A stretch of 64,000 nt of DNA, taken from assembly GCF_019977295.1 (NCBI RefSeq), contig NZ_AP024651.1, positions 4,030,001-4,094,000 of the forward strand. Reading direction: 5' to 3'. The notes beneath the pieces are model-generated. The model was given only the letters and a program-made list of their open reading frames with translations. It was not told the DNA's origin and searched no databases. This stretch comes from Arthrobacter sp. StoSoilB20. GTDB lineage: Bacteria; Actinomycetota; Actinomycetes; Actinomycetales; Micrococcaceae. The number at the start of each line of letters is the position of its first letter. The first letter of the stretch is position 1. The position numbers and the translations under genes were made by a program. Of the stretch, positions 16,848 through 24,989 are shown piece by piece.

Positions 16848-18599
16848 TTGCTACAGGACTGGGCAGGCTTTGGCGTTAGAGGCTATAGAAGTTTCGGCGG
16901 TGAAGAACTTTTCATCGTAGGCCCGATGGAAAAGGTCCACTTGGTAGTCGGCCGCAACAACGTTGGAAAATCCAACACACTGCGGATCATGCACGAGCTG
17001 CTTCCAAGTCTCCGAGAAAGCGGTCAGGCAGCAACGAACACCTTGTTCCCGCGCCGCGAAGACACCCCCATCCCCTGGAAGCACGAACGCGCCATCACTC
17101 TTGGACTGCGTCTGACCGAACGCGTCAAACAGTCATTTCACCTAGGGGGCCCGGGGAATCCTTTCACCGACCTGTTCACGCGGGACGCGTATACCCGTGG
17201 CCAACCCGACACCATCTGGCTGGAGTTCGACCTGCTACAGGTCAACAACCCAACTTTGTCGATGATCCCCAGCCTGCAACAGTTCGCTCAGGCCGTCGGT
17301 CAAGGCGCGGGTATATCGGTCGGGAGCCTGCAAAGTTTAAGCAATCAATTGCTTAGTCAATCCAGTTCTGATCCACAGAGCAACTTAACCGGCATCTTTA
17401 GCGCCTTCCGCCCATGGTCTTTCATTCCCCCCACAGAGTGGGTGGACGCTATCCGCGAACTAACTGCCACCCCCGACCCCACTCGCGTAGTCACCGACCT
17501 GAGAAACGGACGGGGCCTGGTCCCCCGATTAGCACAACTTTCAAGACCCTCTATCGCCACACGATCAGTAGACCAGGCTAAGTTTCACGCTCTTCAAAAC
17601 TTCGTCCGGGACGTCGTCGATGACCCCCACGCCCTAATCGAGATTCCCCAATCCCAGGACACGATCCACGTGGTCCTAGGCCAAGGTGAGGCCATGGACC
17701 TTGACTCCCTCGGGACGGGTATCCACGAAGTGATCTTCCTGGCCGCAGTTTCAACGATCATTCAGGAAACACTGATCTGCATGGAGGAGCCCGAACTGCA
17801 CCTCCACCCAACACTTCAACGAAAACTCATTGCCTACCTTCATCGTGAGACGACCAACAGATATCTCATCTCAACCCACTCAGCCGCCCTTCTCAACGCG
17901 GAAGTCGCATCGATTTCCCACGTCACATCGGAATCCGGGTTCAGCGCCGTCCGCGCTGCGTCGTCGCCGGCGACCATTGCTCATGCTGTGTCAGACCTCG
18001 GCAACAAGGCCTCGGACTTGGTCCAGTCAAACTTCCTGATATGGGTGGAAGGTCCCTCCGACCGTATATACGTCAACCACTGGCTCAACACGAAGCATCC
18101 GAACCTTGTCGAAGGCGCACACTATTCAGTGATGTTCTATGGCGGTGCACTCCTCAACCATCTGGCCGTTGACGATAAAGCGACCGACGAATTCATTTCG
18201 CTGCTAAATATCAACCGCAACCTAGCAATCCTGATCGACTCCGACCGGAAACAGCCAAACGATGCACTCAACGGAACCAAAAACCGAATCATTCAGGAGA
18301 TTCAGAACATACACGCCGTAGCCTGGGTGACCGCCGGGTACACCATCGAGAACTACGCTCGAAAAGAATCCCTAGAAGCCGTCCTCGCGTCTGAATACCC
18401 TGAGAAGAGCTACGAAGTGCCATCGAGTCGGAACTCATCGCCTTTGGCCGACACCTTTGATGGGCTAGCGACCAAACCCAGCAAAATAACCGTCGCGCGA
18501 GCCCTCGCCGAACGGGATGTCGTTTCCGACTGGCACGACGACCTATGGCCACAGGTGGACTCCCTTGCACAAGCTATTCGAATCGCCAACGACATGTAG
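16848..18599 (+). CDS. OLD-family ATPase with TOPRIM nuclease domain
   Basis: A 583-residue protein. The ABC/SMC-type ATPase has the Walker A GRNNVGKSN at residues 35-43 and a Walker B/signature region ICMEEPELHLHP near 310, followed by the H-loop STHSAALLN. The C-terminal TOPRIM domain begins IWVEGPSDRIYV near 398 and has the acidic motif LIDSDRK near 462. OLD proteins are DNA nucleases, many with anti-phage roles. The start is TTG at 16848 with AGGAG 6 nt before it and gives the family start GFGVRGYRSFG. No UvrD-like helicase (GajB) follows, so it is not a Gabija pair. It converges on the RT gene. Confidence 0.85.
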   Translation: MLQDWAGFGVRGYRSFGGEELFIVGPMEKVHLVVGRNNVGKSNTLRIMHELLPSLRESGQAATNTLFPRREDTPIPWKHERAITLGLRLTERVKQSFHLGGPGNPFTDLFTRDAYTRGQPDTIWLEFDLLQVNNPTLSMIPSLQQFAQAVGQGAGISVGSLQSLSNQLLSQSSSDPQSNLTGIFSAFRPWSFIPPTEWVDAIRELTATPDPTRVVTDLRNGRGLVPRLAQLSRPSIATRSVDQAKFHALQNFVRDVVDDPHALIEIPQSQDTIHVVLGQGEAMDLDSLGTGIHEVIFLAAVSTIIQETLICMEEPELHLHPTLQRKLIAYLHRETTNRYLISTHSAALLNAEVASISHVTSESGFSAVRAASSPATIAHAVSDLGNKASDLVQSNFLIWVEGPSDRIYVNHWLNTKHPNLVEGAHYSVMFYGGALLNHLAVDDKATDEFISLLNINRNLAILIDSDRKQPNDALNGTKNRIIQEIQNIHAVAWVTAGYTIENYARKESLEAVLASEYPEKSYEVPSSRNSSPLADTFDGLATKPSKITVARALAERDVVSDWHDDLWPQVDSLAQAIRIANDM

Positions 18600-19206
18600 G
18601 CGCACACTTCTTGGCGAGAAACGACATAACAAGACACGGTATGTGCGGGATCTCCGGGTGTAGCGACATTTAGACGCAGCCGGGACAATGCCTATCACAA
18701 ACCAACTGAATAGTGAGACGCCCGGCCGCACATCCCTACCTGAGCAGGCGCCCCTTACTGTCGTTCTGCATTCGAGGCATTTCCCCGGTCGCTTCATATA
18801 TGGAGTCTTGCCAAGGCAAGCAAATCGTTACGACGGCGGCAGCGCCACCCCGTGACCCATTTGGAATGGGCAGGCTCCCAGGCGTTCCGGTTTGAGCAGG
18901 TCAGTAACGGGACATTCGAGAGGCGGTGAATCTGCGCGAGGCTTGCCAAGAAGACCGGCGCCGTTTGTCGGGTGCCAGCGGCAGTTCATCCACTTTGGAC
19001 CCAGGAGCTACGCTTGCCGATGAGCTGCTCGATTAGTACCTCAAGCAACCTGCCGACATCGGGCTGCAGGGAATGCTTGGTTTACGCTCGGGACTACCAA
19101 GCTTGCTCGTGACGACCCTGATGTAAACGCCAAGTACAAGAACTGAAACGTTACTGCGAAAGACCCTAATTGCTAGTCGGACAAACCGCCAACTGTGACA
19201 CACATC
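18600..19206. other. Gap between convergent OLD and RT genes
   Basis: No supported gene. The text has many stops in all frames and no family match that I recognise; it may be decayed DNA. No strong terminator hairpin with a T-run was found. Confidence 0.45.
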
Positions 19207-20331
19207 CTAAACTAAATGGGGCATTGGCGGTAAACCTTCGCGCTCAAGAATTTTATTGAACCGTCGACACCAGCTCAGCGCAACTACTTTATCGACTCCA
19301 AGTGCGAAGGCAAGCCAGCCGGCAAGATGATCGACAAGTGCAAAAACTGAGTTAAACTTTCGATGTTCGGCGTGATTTGCAAGCCCAAATTTCTCGCATC
19401 CACGAAGATGCACTTCGATACGTCTGCGATGCTCGGGCATCAAACGCACAGAATCATCAACCAAAAGCCCAAGAACGACTTTTCGGGAACCAGGCGGAAC
19501 AATACGCGTCTTAGCCCGGTGTGTGACGAAACCTGCTTTCCGAACCAAACCCGATACTTCCTGGACAACCGATTCTGCGGTAAGGCGATCGAAGGCGTCA
19601 AGGCTCGAGAATGTCAAATCGTCAGAATAGCGAGTGTAATTTAGACTGCGTTGAAGTGAGAATTTCTGCAGGAGTTGGTCGAGGCGAGTCGCGGCAGCAT
19701 TTGCAAGAGAGCCGCTCGTCGGTCCGCCTTGCGGAAGGACTCCCATCCCGGCTACAGCATAACTACCGATGACAGTGTTCGCAGCGAGCCAAGGTGCACG
19801 TTCGAGATCTTCTGTCCGTGTCGTGATCCGTGCAAGTTCGAAGGACACAAGTTTGTTGTAGCCCAATTTTCGAAAAACCCGATACACCGATTGTTCACCT
19901 ACGGTGCCGAAGAAATCGTGTAGATCCATCTTCACCAACCAACGAGCACCCATATGTTGCGATGCACATTGCACAATGGAGGTCTTCGAACGATAAGCGT
20001 AGCTTGCTGGGTGCATGGGCAACTTGTCGAGGATATTGCGCAAGATCCATCGTTGTACGTCCATGAGGATTGGCTCGGGCGCCGAGATAGGCCGTGTGCC
20101 CCCCGTTGCTTTAGGTATCGCGATCGAACGATATGGGTCCCGGGATCTGCTGACGATTTCCCGTAGGTAGCTGTACGAAGCACCGGTCTCGCTGGCGAGG
20201 TGCCCTAGCGAGAGAATCGGATACGCACCTTGAGCCCGCAATCGAGCTCTTTCCGCCGATGCGCGCTTAAGTGCAGATGGCTCAATCCCAAGATTGACCC
20301 CCTGCTGATGATAGAGGTGAGGAGGAATCAC
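19207..20331 (-). CDS. Retron-type reverse transcriptase
   Basis: A 374-residue RT. Motifs in order: IPKATGGTRPISAP (about 72-85), VKMDLHDFF with Asp136, LPQGGPTSGSLAN (199-211), the catalytic RYSDDLTFSS with YSDD at 235-238, then KTRIVPPGSRKVVLGLLV. The last corresponds to the retron VTG region, here VLG. Length and C-terminal pattern match retron RTs rather than group II intron proteins, since maturase and endonuclease domains are absent. The GTG start at 20331 is preceded by AAAGG. It would prime on the upstream ncRNA to make msDNA. The first five codons are also the a2 repeat of that RNA. Confidence 0.92.
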   Translation of the reverse strand: MIPPHLYHQQGVNLGIEPSALKRASAERARLRAQGAYPILSLGHLASETGASYSYLREIVSRSRDPYRSIAIPKATGGTRPISAPEPILMDVQRWILRNILDKLPMHPASYAYRSKTSIVQCASQHMGARWLVKMDLHDFFGTVGEQSVYRVFRKLGYNKLVSFELARITTRTEDLERAPWLAANTVIGSYAVAGMGVLPQGGPTSGSLANAAATRLDQLLQKFSLQRSLNYTRYSDDLTFSSLDAFDRLTAESVVQEVSGLVRKAGFVTHRAKTRIVPPGSRKVVLGLLVDDSVRLMPEHRRRIEVHLRGCEKFGLANHAEHRKFNSVFALVDHLAGWLAFALGVDKVVALSWCRRFNKILEREGLPPMPHLV

Positions 20332-20544
20332 GTCAGCTTACCTTTCGACCCGTAGGGTTCCGTAGGACTGGATGGAGAATCCCCGAGTCGCCGATGGAAG
20401 GATGTCTCCATCCAGCCCCACGCGCAGACTCAGATCGTCCTATGATCACAGTTAGCCACGATCCTTGAGTGTGGCCTAACGCCACACTCCAGCGAGCTGC
20501 AACGATGCTGCAGCTTCATCACTAAGCAAGTGACCCCTCCTCAC
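20317..20544 (-). ncRNA. Predicted retron ncRNA (msr-msd) with a1/a2 stem
   Basis: On the minus strand a1 GTGAGGAGGGGTCAC (20544-20530) pairs with a2 GTGATTCCTCCTCAC (20331-20317): 15 contiguous pairs including two G-U. Between them are stem-loops at 20495-20515 (7 bp, 7-nt loop), 20467-20489 (GAGTGTGGC stem, 9 bp, 5-nt loop) and a weaker 6-bp stem 20433-20438/20458-20463. A long hairpin at 20368-20415 (11 perfect pairs, extendable to 15 with one bulge) is the likely msd. Order and size (about 228 nt) fit a retron msr-msd lying 5' of its RT. The branching guanosine was not assigned. Confidence 0.8.
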
Positions 20545-21746
20545 GTCTTATAGCGAGGATAGTACGGAGAAGGGTCCGGGGTGAGCAACGCCGGAGCCCG
20601 GCGAGGCTTCCGGCGGTGGGATGCTAGCGCTTCGTATCCAGCCGATGTGAGCCTACCTTTGGTATCAATCAACTGCAGACGTTCGAGAGAAACCAAAATT
20701 GCTCTTACGGCTGGTAGGTGTAAGCCGAGAGCCAGGGCTAGTTGCTCCTCAGTGCGAGGCAGAAGGCCGAGCATAATCATATGCGTTTGCCATGGACGAT
20801 CGATGTGCCCGTCTCGATGACGTGCTGCAAGCCGAACTTGTCCCGCATCGAGAAGTTGCTGCGAAATATTGACGCCCGGAACATGGCTCCCAATTTCGTC
20901 TGAGAGGCTGGTTGATACTGAACGACCATCGAAGAAGGGTTCCCATCTTTTAGATCTTCTAATAAGAATGGCCGGAAGGTTGTTAGGTACTGAGAATGAA
21001 CTTGCAAACAATCCCGCGCTACCACGGTATCCAAGTGCGGGCCCTATCTTTCCGTGCTTCGCGTAGATGCGACATACTTCCGCGACCTTTGCTCCAAGAT
21101 AGGAGTTTTCTATTTCTCTAATGCCCGGGGCGATCTCCGTAACTTTAAGAAAATCTATATGCGGGCTAGTCTCAACTAGGCTTTTTCCAGCGGATGTTGC
21201 AGCGTACGCAATGACGCCGATTTGAAGCCACTTAAACGATCGCCAACTCCTAATGGTTCGGTTGCGGTACCACGTTTCGACGTAATCTAAAACTTGTTGA
21301 CCTGACCCGATATAGTCAGTTACGCATAAAAGGGTGTGGACCTTAGATTTCCTCATTTCCTCCAGGGTTAGTGGCGCGGAGAAAATAGACGCGGACGGAG
21401 ATGCCCTTCGGACTTCGCGTATGAGCTGCGCCATCAAGGCTTCACTGCCAGGGTTATTTGCGATTGGTTGCGCGGGGTCGAACCCACAGAAGGTAATTAG
21501 TTCTGCATCATCATCAATACCGTCTTCGCGGATCATATCTTCTGAAGAAATAATTGGAACGAGAGCTACGGGAAAGCGTTCTTGACGGTCCGCGAGCAGT
21601 TCTTCGATTGACCGTCGTATGCCGATGATTACTTCACCACCTTGTAAAAATCGCACGCTATCTAATAGCGCCATGGCCGCTGCTTGATCATCTACCTCAA
21701 ATTGCTTCAACCATTCTGCAGCACGGCGGGTTTTAGATAATTCCAT
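20541..21746 (-). CDS. Retron effector candidate: PRTase-like domain plus winged helix
   Basis: A 401-residue protein. Residues about 130-280 resemble a phosphoribosyltransferase-like fold of the type found in conflict systems. The PRPP-loop-like motif is CVTDYIGSGQQVLDYV (141-156), and FSVPNNLPAILIRR (251-264) is a second typical segment. Residues about 320-375 form a winged helix (TEEQLALALGLHLPAVRAI, then LIDTKGRLTSAG). The ATG at 21746 has AGGAG 6 nt before it. Its TGA lies inside the a1 repeat of the ncRNA, so it is co-transcribed with ncRNA and RT. PRTase-like proteins are known retron partners; the toxic activity here is unproven. Confidence 0.75.
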   Translation of the reverse strand: MELSKTRRAAEWLKQFEVDDQAAAMALLDSVRFLQGGEVIIGIRRSIEELLADRQERFPVALVPIISSEDMIREDGIDDDAELITFCGFDPAQPIANNPGSEALMAQLIREVRRASPSASIFSAPLTLEEMRKSKVHTLLCVTDYIGSGQQVLDYVETWYRNRTIRSWRSFKWLQIGVIAYAATSAGKSLVETSPHIDFLKVTEIAPGIREIENSYLGAKVAEVCRIYAKHGKIGPALGYRGSAGLFASSFSVPNNLPAILIRRSKRWEPFFDGRSVSTSLSDEIGSHVPGVNISQQLLDAGQVRLAARHRDGHIDRPWQTHMIMLGLLPRTEEQLALALGLHLPAVRAILVSLERLQLIDTKGRLTSAGYEALASHRRKPRRAPALLTPDPSPYYPRYKT

Positions 21747-21765
21747 AGGTGCTCCTACTTCGTCA

Positions 21766-21789
21766 AAAGATAGCTACCTTGGTATCTTT
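21766..21789. promoter_or_regulatory. Inverted repeat before the retron effector gene
   Basis: AAAGATA-N10-TATCTTT is a 7-bp perfect inverted repeat 20 bp upstream of the effector start, with TACC-TT-GGTA nested in its middle. The effector has its own winged helix, so this is a plausible autoregulatory site. Confidence 0.35.
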
Positions 21790-21879
21790 CCATAGGCTAG
21801 CTGAAACTGACTATCGTAGTTTACTTCAGGACCGTCGCGACGGTACGAATCAGGACCCCTTCAGCGTTGTTTTCATCTG

Positions 21880-22215
21880 TTGAAAACAATCATTTTGGCG
21901 GCCCCGGATGAGGGTCCGCAGGGAGCTGGCTGTATGCCACGATCCGCCGAGATTCCCGCGTGGAGGTCGTGTCGATCCGCGGACCCGGCCACGCGGTATC
22001 AGGTCGGCAGGGACACTGTCCGGCAAGCCTTGTCGGATCCTGTTCCGCTGGCTCCGGAGAAACAACCAAAGCTGTCGAAAGTTCAAGAGGCCCACCTCGT
22101 CAGCCTGCACCAGGGCGGGCGCCTACCACGAGCGAGATTGCGGAGCTATTCGGCGTCGCTCGATCCACTGCCTACCGCGCGATCAGGCGAGGAACAACAA
22201 CGTCACCCAAGTGAC
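21880..22215 (+). pseudogene. Decayed DNA-binding/recombinase gene fragments
   Basis: Two recognisable pieces lie in different frames. YQVGRDTVRQAL (about 21997-22032) looks like a GntR-type or transposase HTH. KLSKVQEAHLVSLHQGG, then after a frameshift near 22120 TTSEIAELFGVARSTAYRAI, matches the C-terminal HTH of serine resolvases. Neither has a catalytic domain or intact frame. This is debris of mobile DNA between the retron and the ApeA-like gene. Confidence 0.45.
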
Positions 22216-22367
22216 AAATAGCGCGGCCAGAACGCCGCCATTTATCGTCGCGAGCCACATCCTTGGTCCTAGTGTCTAGATTCCGGCTGCGGTCAAAAAC
22301 GGTCTTTTTTGGTCAACTTCCGGCTGGGCAGCATCCATCGGGTTGGGTCGCAAGGCAGAATCAGAAG

Positions 22368-23702
22368 ATGCCCAATGAATTGATTATCGGACAACCTCGG
22401 TACGGCAGCCTCTCAACTGGGGACAAGGCTACTTCCGAGGTGAGCGCCACACTCGAGCTGACCAGTAGGGGCATCTTTATATCACTCATCTTCAGCCACG
22501 ATGAGAGCCCCGAGTATGCTCGGTGGTTCACAACCGACTATTTCGATATTGTCTCGGTATCGGCCGGGGAATCTCGATCTCGCCCGTCAGTACCAACAAC
22601 CCTCTTCTTTCATGACTCCTACGGCCCGGTGGCGCTGATTGGATGCCGTAAGGACGGCTACCACACCAACCATCGGATCGGATCGGGCCGGCTCTATGTA
22701 GGGGCGGCGGTCTTGGATGCCCCATCAATGGCTCATGCAAAAGTCACCGGCATGAGGTCAGAGGTCTCGGGACTTCGCGCATGGTTAGGAACAACTGCCA
22801 TTTCTCAGACCAGGAAATTTGATGAAGAGGGCCGCTTCCAGTCTGCGGAATTTCATGTGGCGATACCGGAAGTCATCAATATTCCCGAGTCCGAAATCGT
22901 CCTGCGGCCTGCTATACGTAGAACACCCAAAGATGGCAGTCTTCTAATAGAGGACATCGTGTGGGTAGAACATCGAACCGAAGAAGAATTACCTTGGAGT
23001 CGGCATCATCTAGCTATGAGGGCGATTCGGGACCTTTTGGCTGTCTCACGATGGCGTGATGAGAGCTACATACCCGTGTCCGTTGCCCGAACGGAAGATT
23101 CTATTGAAGGACGCACTCCGGAGTCGGAGCGACAGCAATGGTGGAGGAAGGCCATAGACTCAAGGGCGCCAGCGCGCAAGGAAGAGTCACGGCGGTTTGA
23201 GCATCTGATTCTCTGGGATGAACTCGGAGCCGAAGGTCTCGCCCGTTGGATCAAGCTGCGTGACGAATTCGCAAGAGCGGTGGACCCTGCCGTATCGAGT
23301 CTCTACCTGGACGGCGTGACAATCGGCGTCGAACTAACCCAAGTGGCTATCGGCTTGGAAGCCCTTGGCTTCCTTCTGTTTATTCGCAAGGACGGCCTTC
23401 CTGAGTCACAAGCCAAGTACGTCTCTTACCAGCAACGACTGGACCGCATCGTCAAAGAAGTGCCTGGGCTTTTACCCTTTGTAGACGCAGGCTGGTCAAA
23501 ACGGATGGCGGATACCTATAACGCTCTTAAGCATGCCAACCGTCAACTCCCCCAAACGGTAGATATTGCCAACTGCTGGCGAGAGGGGGTCCTTCTATTC
23601 AGGGTCTGGATTGCCGTCGAGCTCGGAGCTGACCCTGAAAAACTTCGAGAAAGAATCGCACGGGACCCGCAAATAAATTCCTACCGAACTGCCGATGGCT
23701 GA
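22368..23702 (+). CDS. ApeA-like HEPN-domain protein (putative abortive-infection RNase)
   Basis: A 444-residue protein. The N-terminal half (about 1-250) is a beta-rich domain resembling the ApeA N-terminal domain. The C-terminal half is alpha-helical, with the HEPN-like sequence RMADTYNALKHANR near residue 385 (basic residue and His, suited to RNA cleavage). ApeA proteins are single-gene anti-phage systems thought to cleave RNA on infection. The ATG at 22368 is preferred over an upstream in-frame start at 22263 whose extra residues are not family-like. It stands alone between mobile-element debris. Confidence 0.65.
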   Translation: MPNELIIGQPRYGSLSTGDKATSEVSATLELTSRGIFISLIFSHDESPEYARWFTTDYFDIVSVSAGESRSRPSVPTTLFFHDSYGPVALIGCRKDGYHTNHRIGSGRLYVGAAVLDAPSMAHAKVTGMRSEVSGLRAWLGTTAISQTRKFDEEGRFQSAEFHVAIPEVINIPESEIVLRPAIRRTPKDGSLLIEDIVWVEHRTEEELPWSRHHLAMRAIRDLLAVSRWRDESYIPVSVARTEDSIEGRTPESERQQWWRKAIDSRAPARKEESRRFEHLILWDELGAEGLARWIKLRDEFARAVDPAVSSLYLDGVTIGVELTQVAIGLEALGFLLFIRKDGLPESQAKYVSYQQRLDRIVKEVPGLLPFVDAGWSKRMADTYNALKHANRQLPQTVDIANCWREGVLLFRVWIAVELGADPEKLRERIARDPQINSYRTADG

Positions 23703-23757
23703 AGCTGTGGCACTGATCTTGGTGGGTCCGTGCTGGAACAGTGCGGACCCACCAGTC

Positions 23758-24240
23758 TCATGTCCAAGGCGGCTTTGCGGCCGTCCGAGGAGACTTTGAG
23801 CATGTTGTCTTCCTCGGAGGGCACAAGACTTTGCTGGATGGCGTCGATGCGGTTGCCGATGTCCTGAATGTAGTCACGCAGTTCCGGGCTGGGTCCACGA
23901 CCAGCATGTTTGGTTGTATGAGCCCGCCTCCGTCCGGTGGGGCGAGTGTGGGGATGGGCGGTTTGAGGTCTTCGGCGGTTTTGACGTCGGCGAAGGTGTT
24001 GAACATCTTCAGCAGTTCGGGGACGTTTTGGAACTTCGCGAACCGGCTCTTGAGTTTGAACCGGTCACCGCCGGCTACGGAGAGTTCCATTTCTTCAACG
24101 ACTTGGGCGAAGGTCGCGGCCCAGGTGTTGAAGTCCTTGATCCCGGCTACCTGGAGAAGGTCCGGGCGCAGGTAGCGCTGCATTACGTACATTTCCGTGA
24201 CGTAGGCGGCGTCGGTGTAATGAGGGTTGTTGGTGGAGCG
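23758..24240 (-). pseudogene. Fragment of a large DEAD/SNF2-type helicase/methylase gene
   Basis: The minus strand encodes STNNPHYTDAAYVTEMYVMQ and then KSRFAKFQNVPELLKMF. These match my memory of the giant helicase proteins carried by actinobacterial plasmids and islands. The frame breaks near 23890, after which the continuation is in another frame (DYIQDIGNRIDAIQQSLVPS). Both ends of the gene are missing, so this is a short, frameshifted relic. Confidence 0.6.
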
Positions 24241-24252
24241 GCGGGCTGCGTC

Positions 24253-24741
24253 TTACTTACCCCGGTCAGGAGGCTCCAGGTGTTCACTATCCTCGGCGTC
24301 TTCTTCCCTGGCCGCATCGAAGATTTGGAACACGGATTGCCGGTTTATCGTGGCCCCGGAGACCCGCATCAGCTGCACGCAGACGGGCGGTGTCAGCCGC
24401 TTGCTGTCGAGTTCACCAGACGCTTCGAGCTTGGGTAGCCACAGGTCCATGGTCGCGACCAGATATTAGCCCGAGGGCATTCCTGCCAGCCGCCACACAC
24501 CGATCAAGACTTTAAGCGTGTCATAGCCATAGGTTCGTCCCCGAGGCTTCCGTACCGCCACCCTCGCAGGGCCCTTGCGCTTGCGCGCAGTCGAAAGCGC
24601 CCGCCGGGCATTGGCCCTGGACCAACCCGTGACGGCGACCAGTTCATCCAAAACCAACCCCGTGGCGTTCTTCGATGACCTCGCATAATCGGCTGCGTAC
24701 TTTGTCGAGATTTCCCTACGAGTTGCCATCGACAGGTCCAT
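24253..24741 (-). pseudogene. Truncated transposase/integrase fragment
   Basis: The first part (24741-24466) reads ELVAVTGWSRANARRAL and RTYGYDTLKVLIGVWRLAG. This is the N-terminal HTH region of a DDE integrase-type transposase common in actinobacteria. A frame break near 24460 leads into LPKLEASGELDSKRLTP and then SGATINRQSV (24450-24253). The catalytic DDE domain is absent. It marks the right edge of the accessory island. Confidence 0.65.
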
Positions 24742-24849
24742 CCCTCATCGTCACCGCCGCGCCCGGAACAGGCTGTGATTTTCGCAAGCCGTTTCTAAAG
24801 GAGGCATGCACCTCTTTCGCGGACCCTTCCCGTGAGACTCGTCGCCCCC

Positions 24850-24914
24850 TTGACTCCCACCCCCTCCTTCCCTAAACTTTTCATAAAGCAGAATCTAAAT
24901 TCCACAAAGCGGAA
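24850..24914 (+). promoter_or_regulatory. Promoter and twin operator of the glyoxylate/allantoin operon
   Basis: TTGACT (24850-24855), 17 bp and TAAACT (24873-24878) form a good sigma-70-type promoter. Immediately downstream lie TTCATAAAGCAGAA (24880-24893) and TTCCACAAAGCGGAA (24900-24914), two copies of one motif with TTC...GAA symmetry about 21 bp apart. A repressor bound there would cover the start point. IclR-family regulators (AllR) commonly control such genes. A related site stands before uraD at 43128. Confidence 0.6.
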
Positions 24915-24989
24915 ATTTAAGCCAAAGATCAAGGCAACAGCCAAGCAACCCGGAAGATAGATCCAAGCCCCTCCTCGGAAGGACCTACG

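Noticed and set aside
16848..18599. OLD protein as GajA of a Gabija system
   Set aside because: No UvrD/PcrA-like GajB gene follows; the next gene is the convergent RT.
18599..19207. OLD nuclease as the retron effector
   Set aside because: It lies on the opposite strand, 607 bp away; the PRTase-wHTH gene is overlapped by the ncRNA and is the better partner.
19207..20331. Reverse transcriptase as a group II intron protein
   Set aside because: No maturase or HNH domain and no intron RNA; length, C-terminal motif and upstream msr-msd fold fit a retron.
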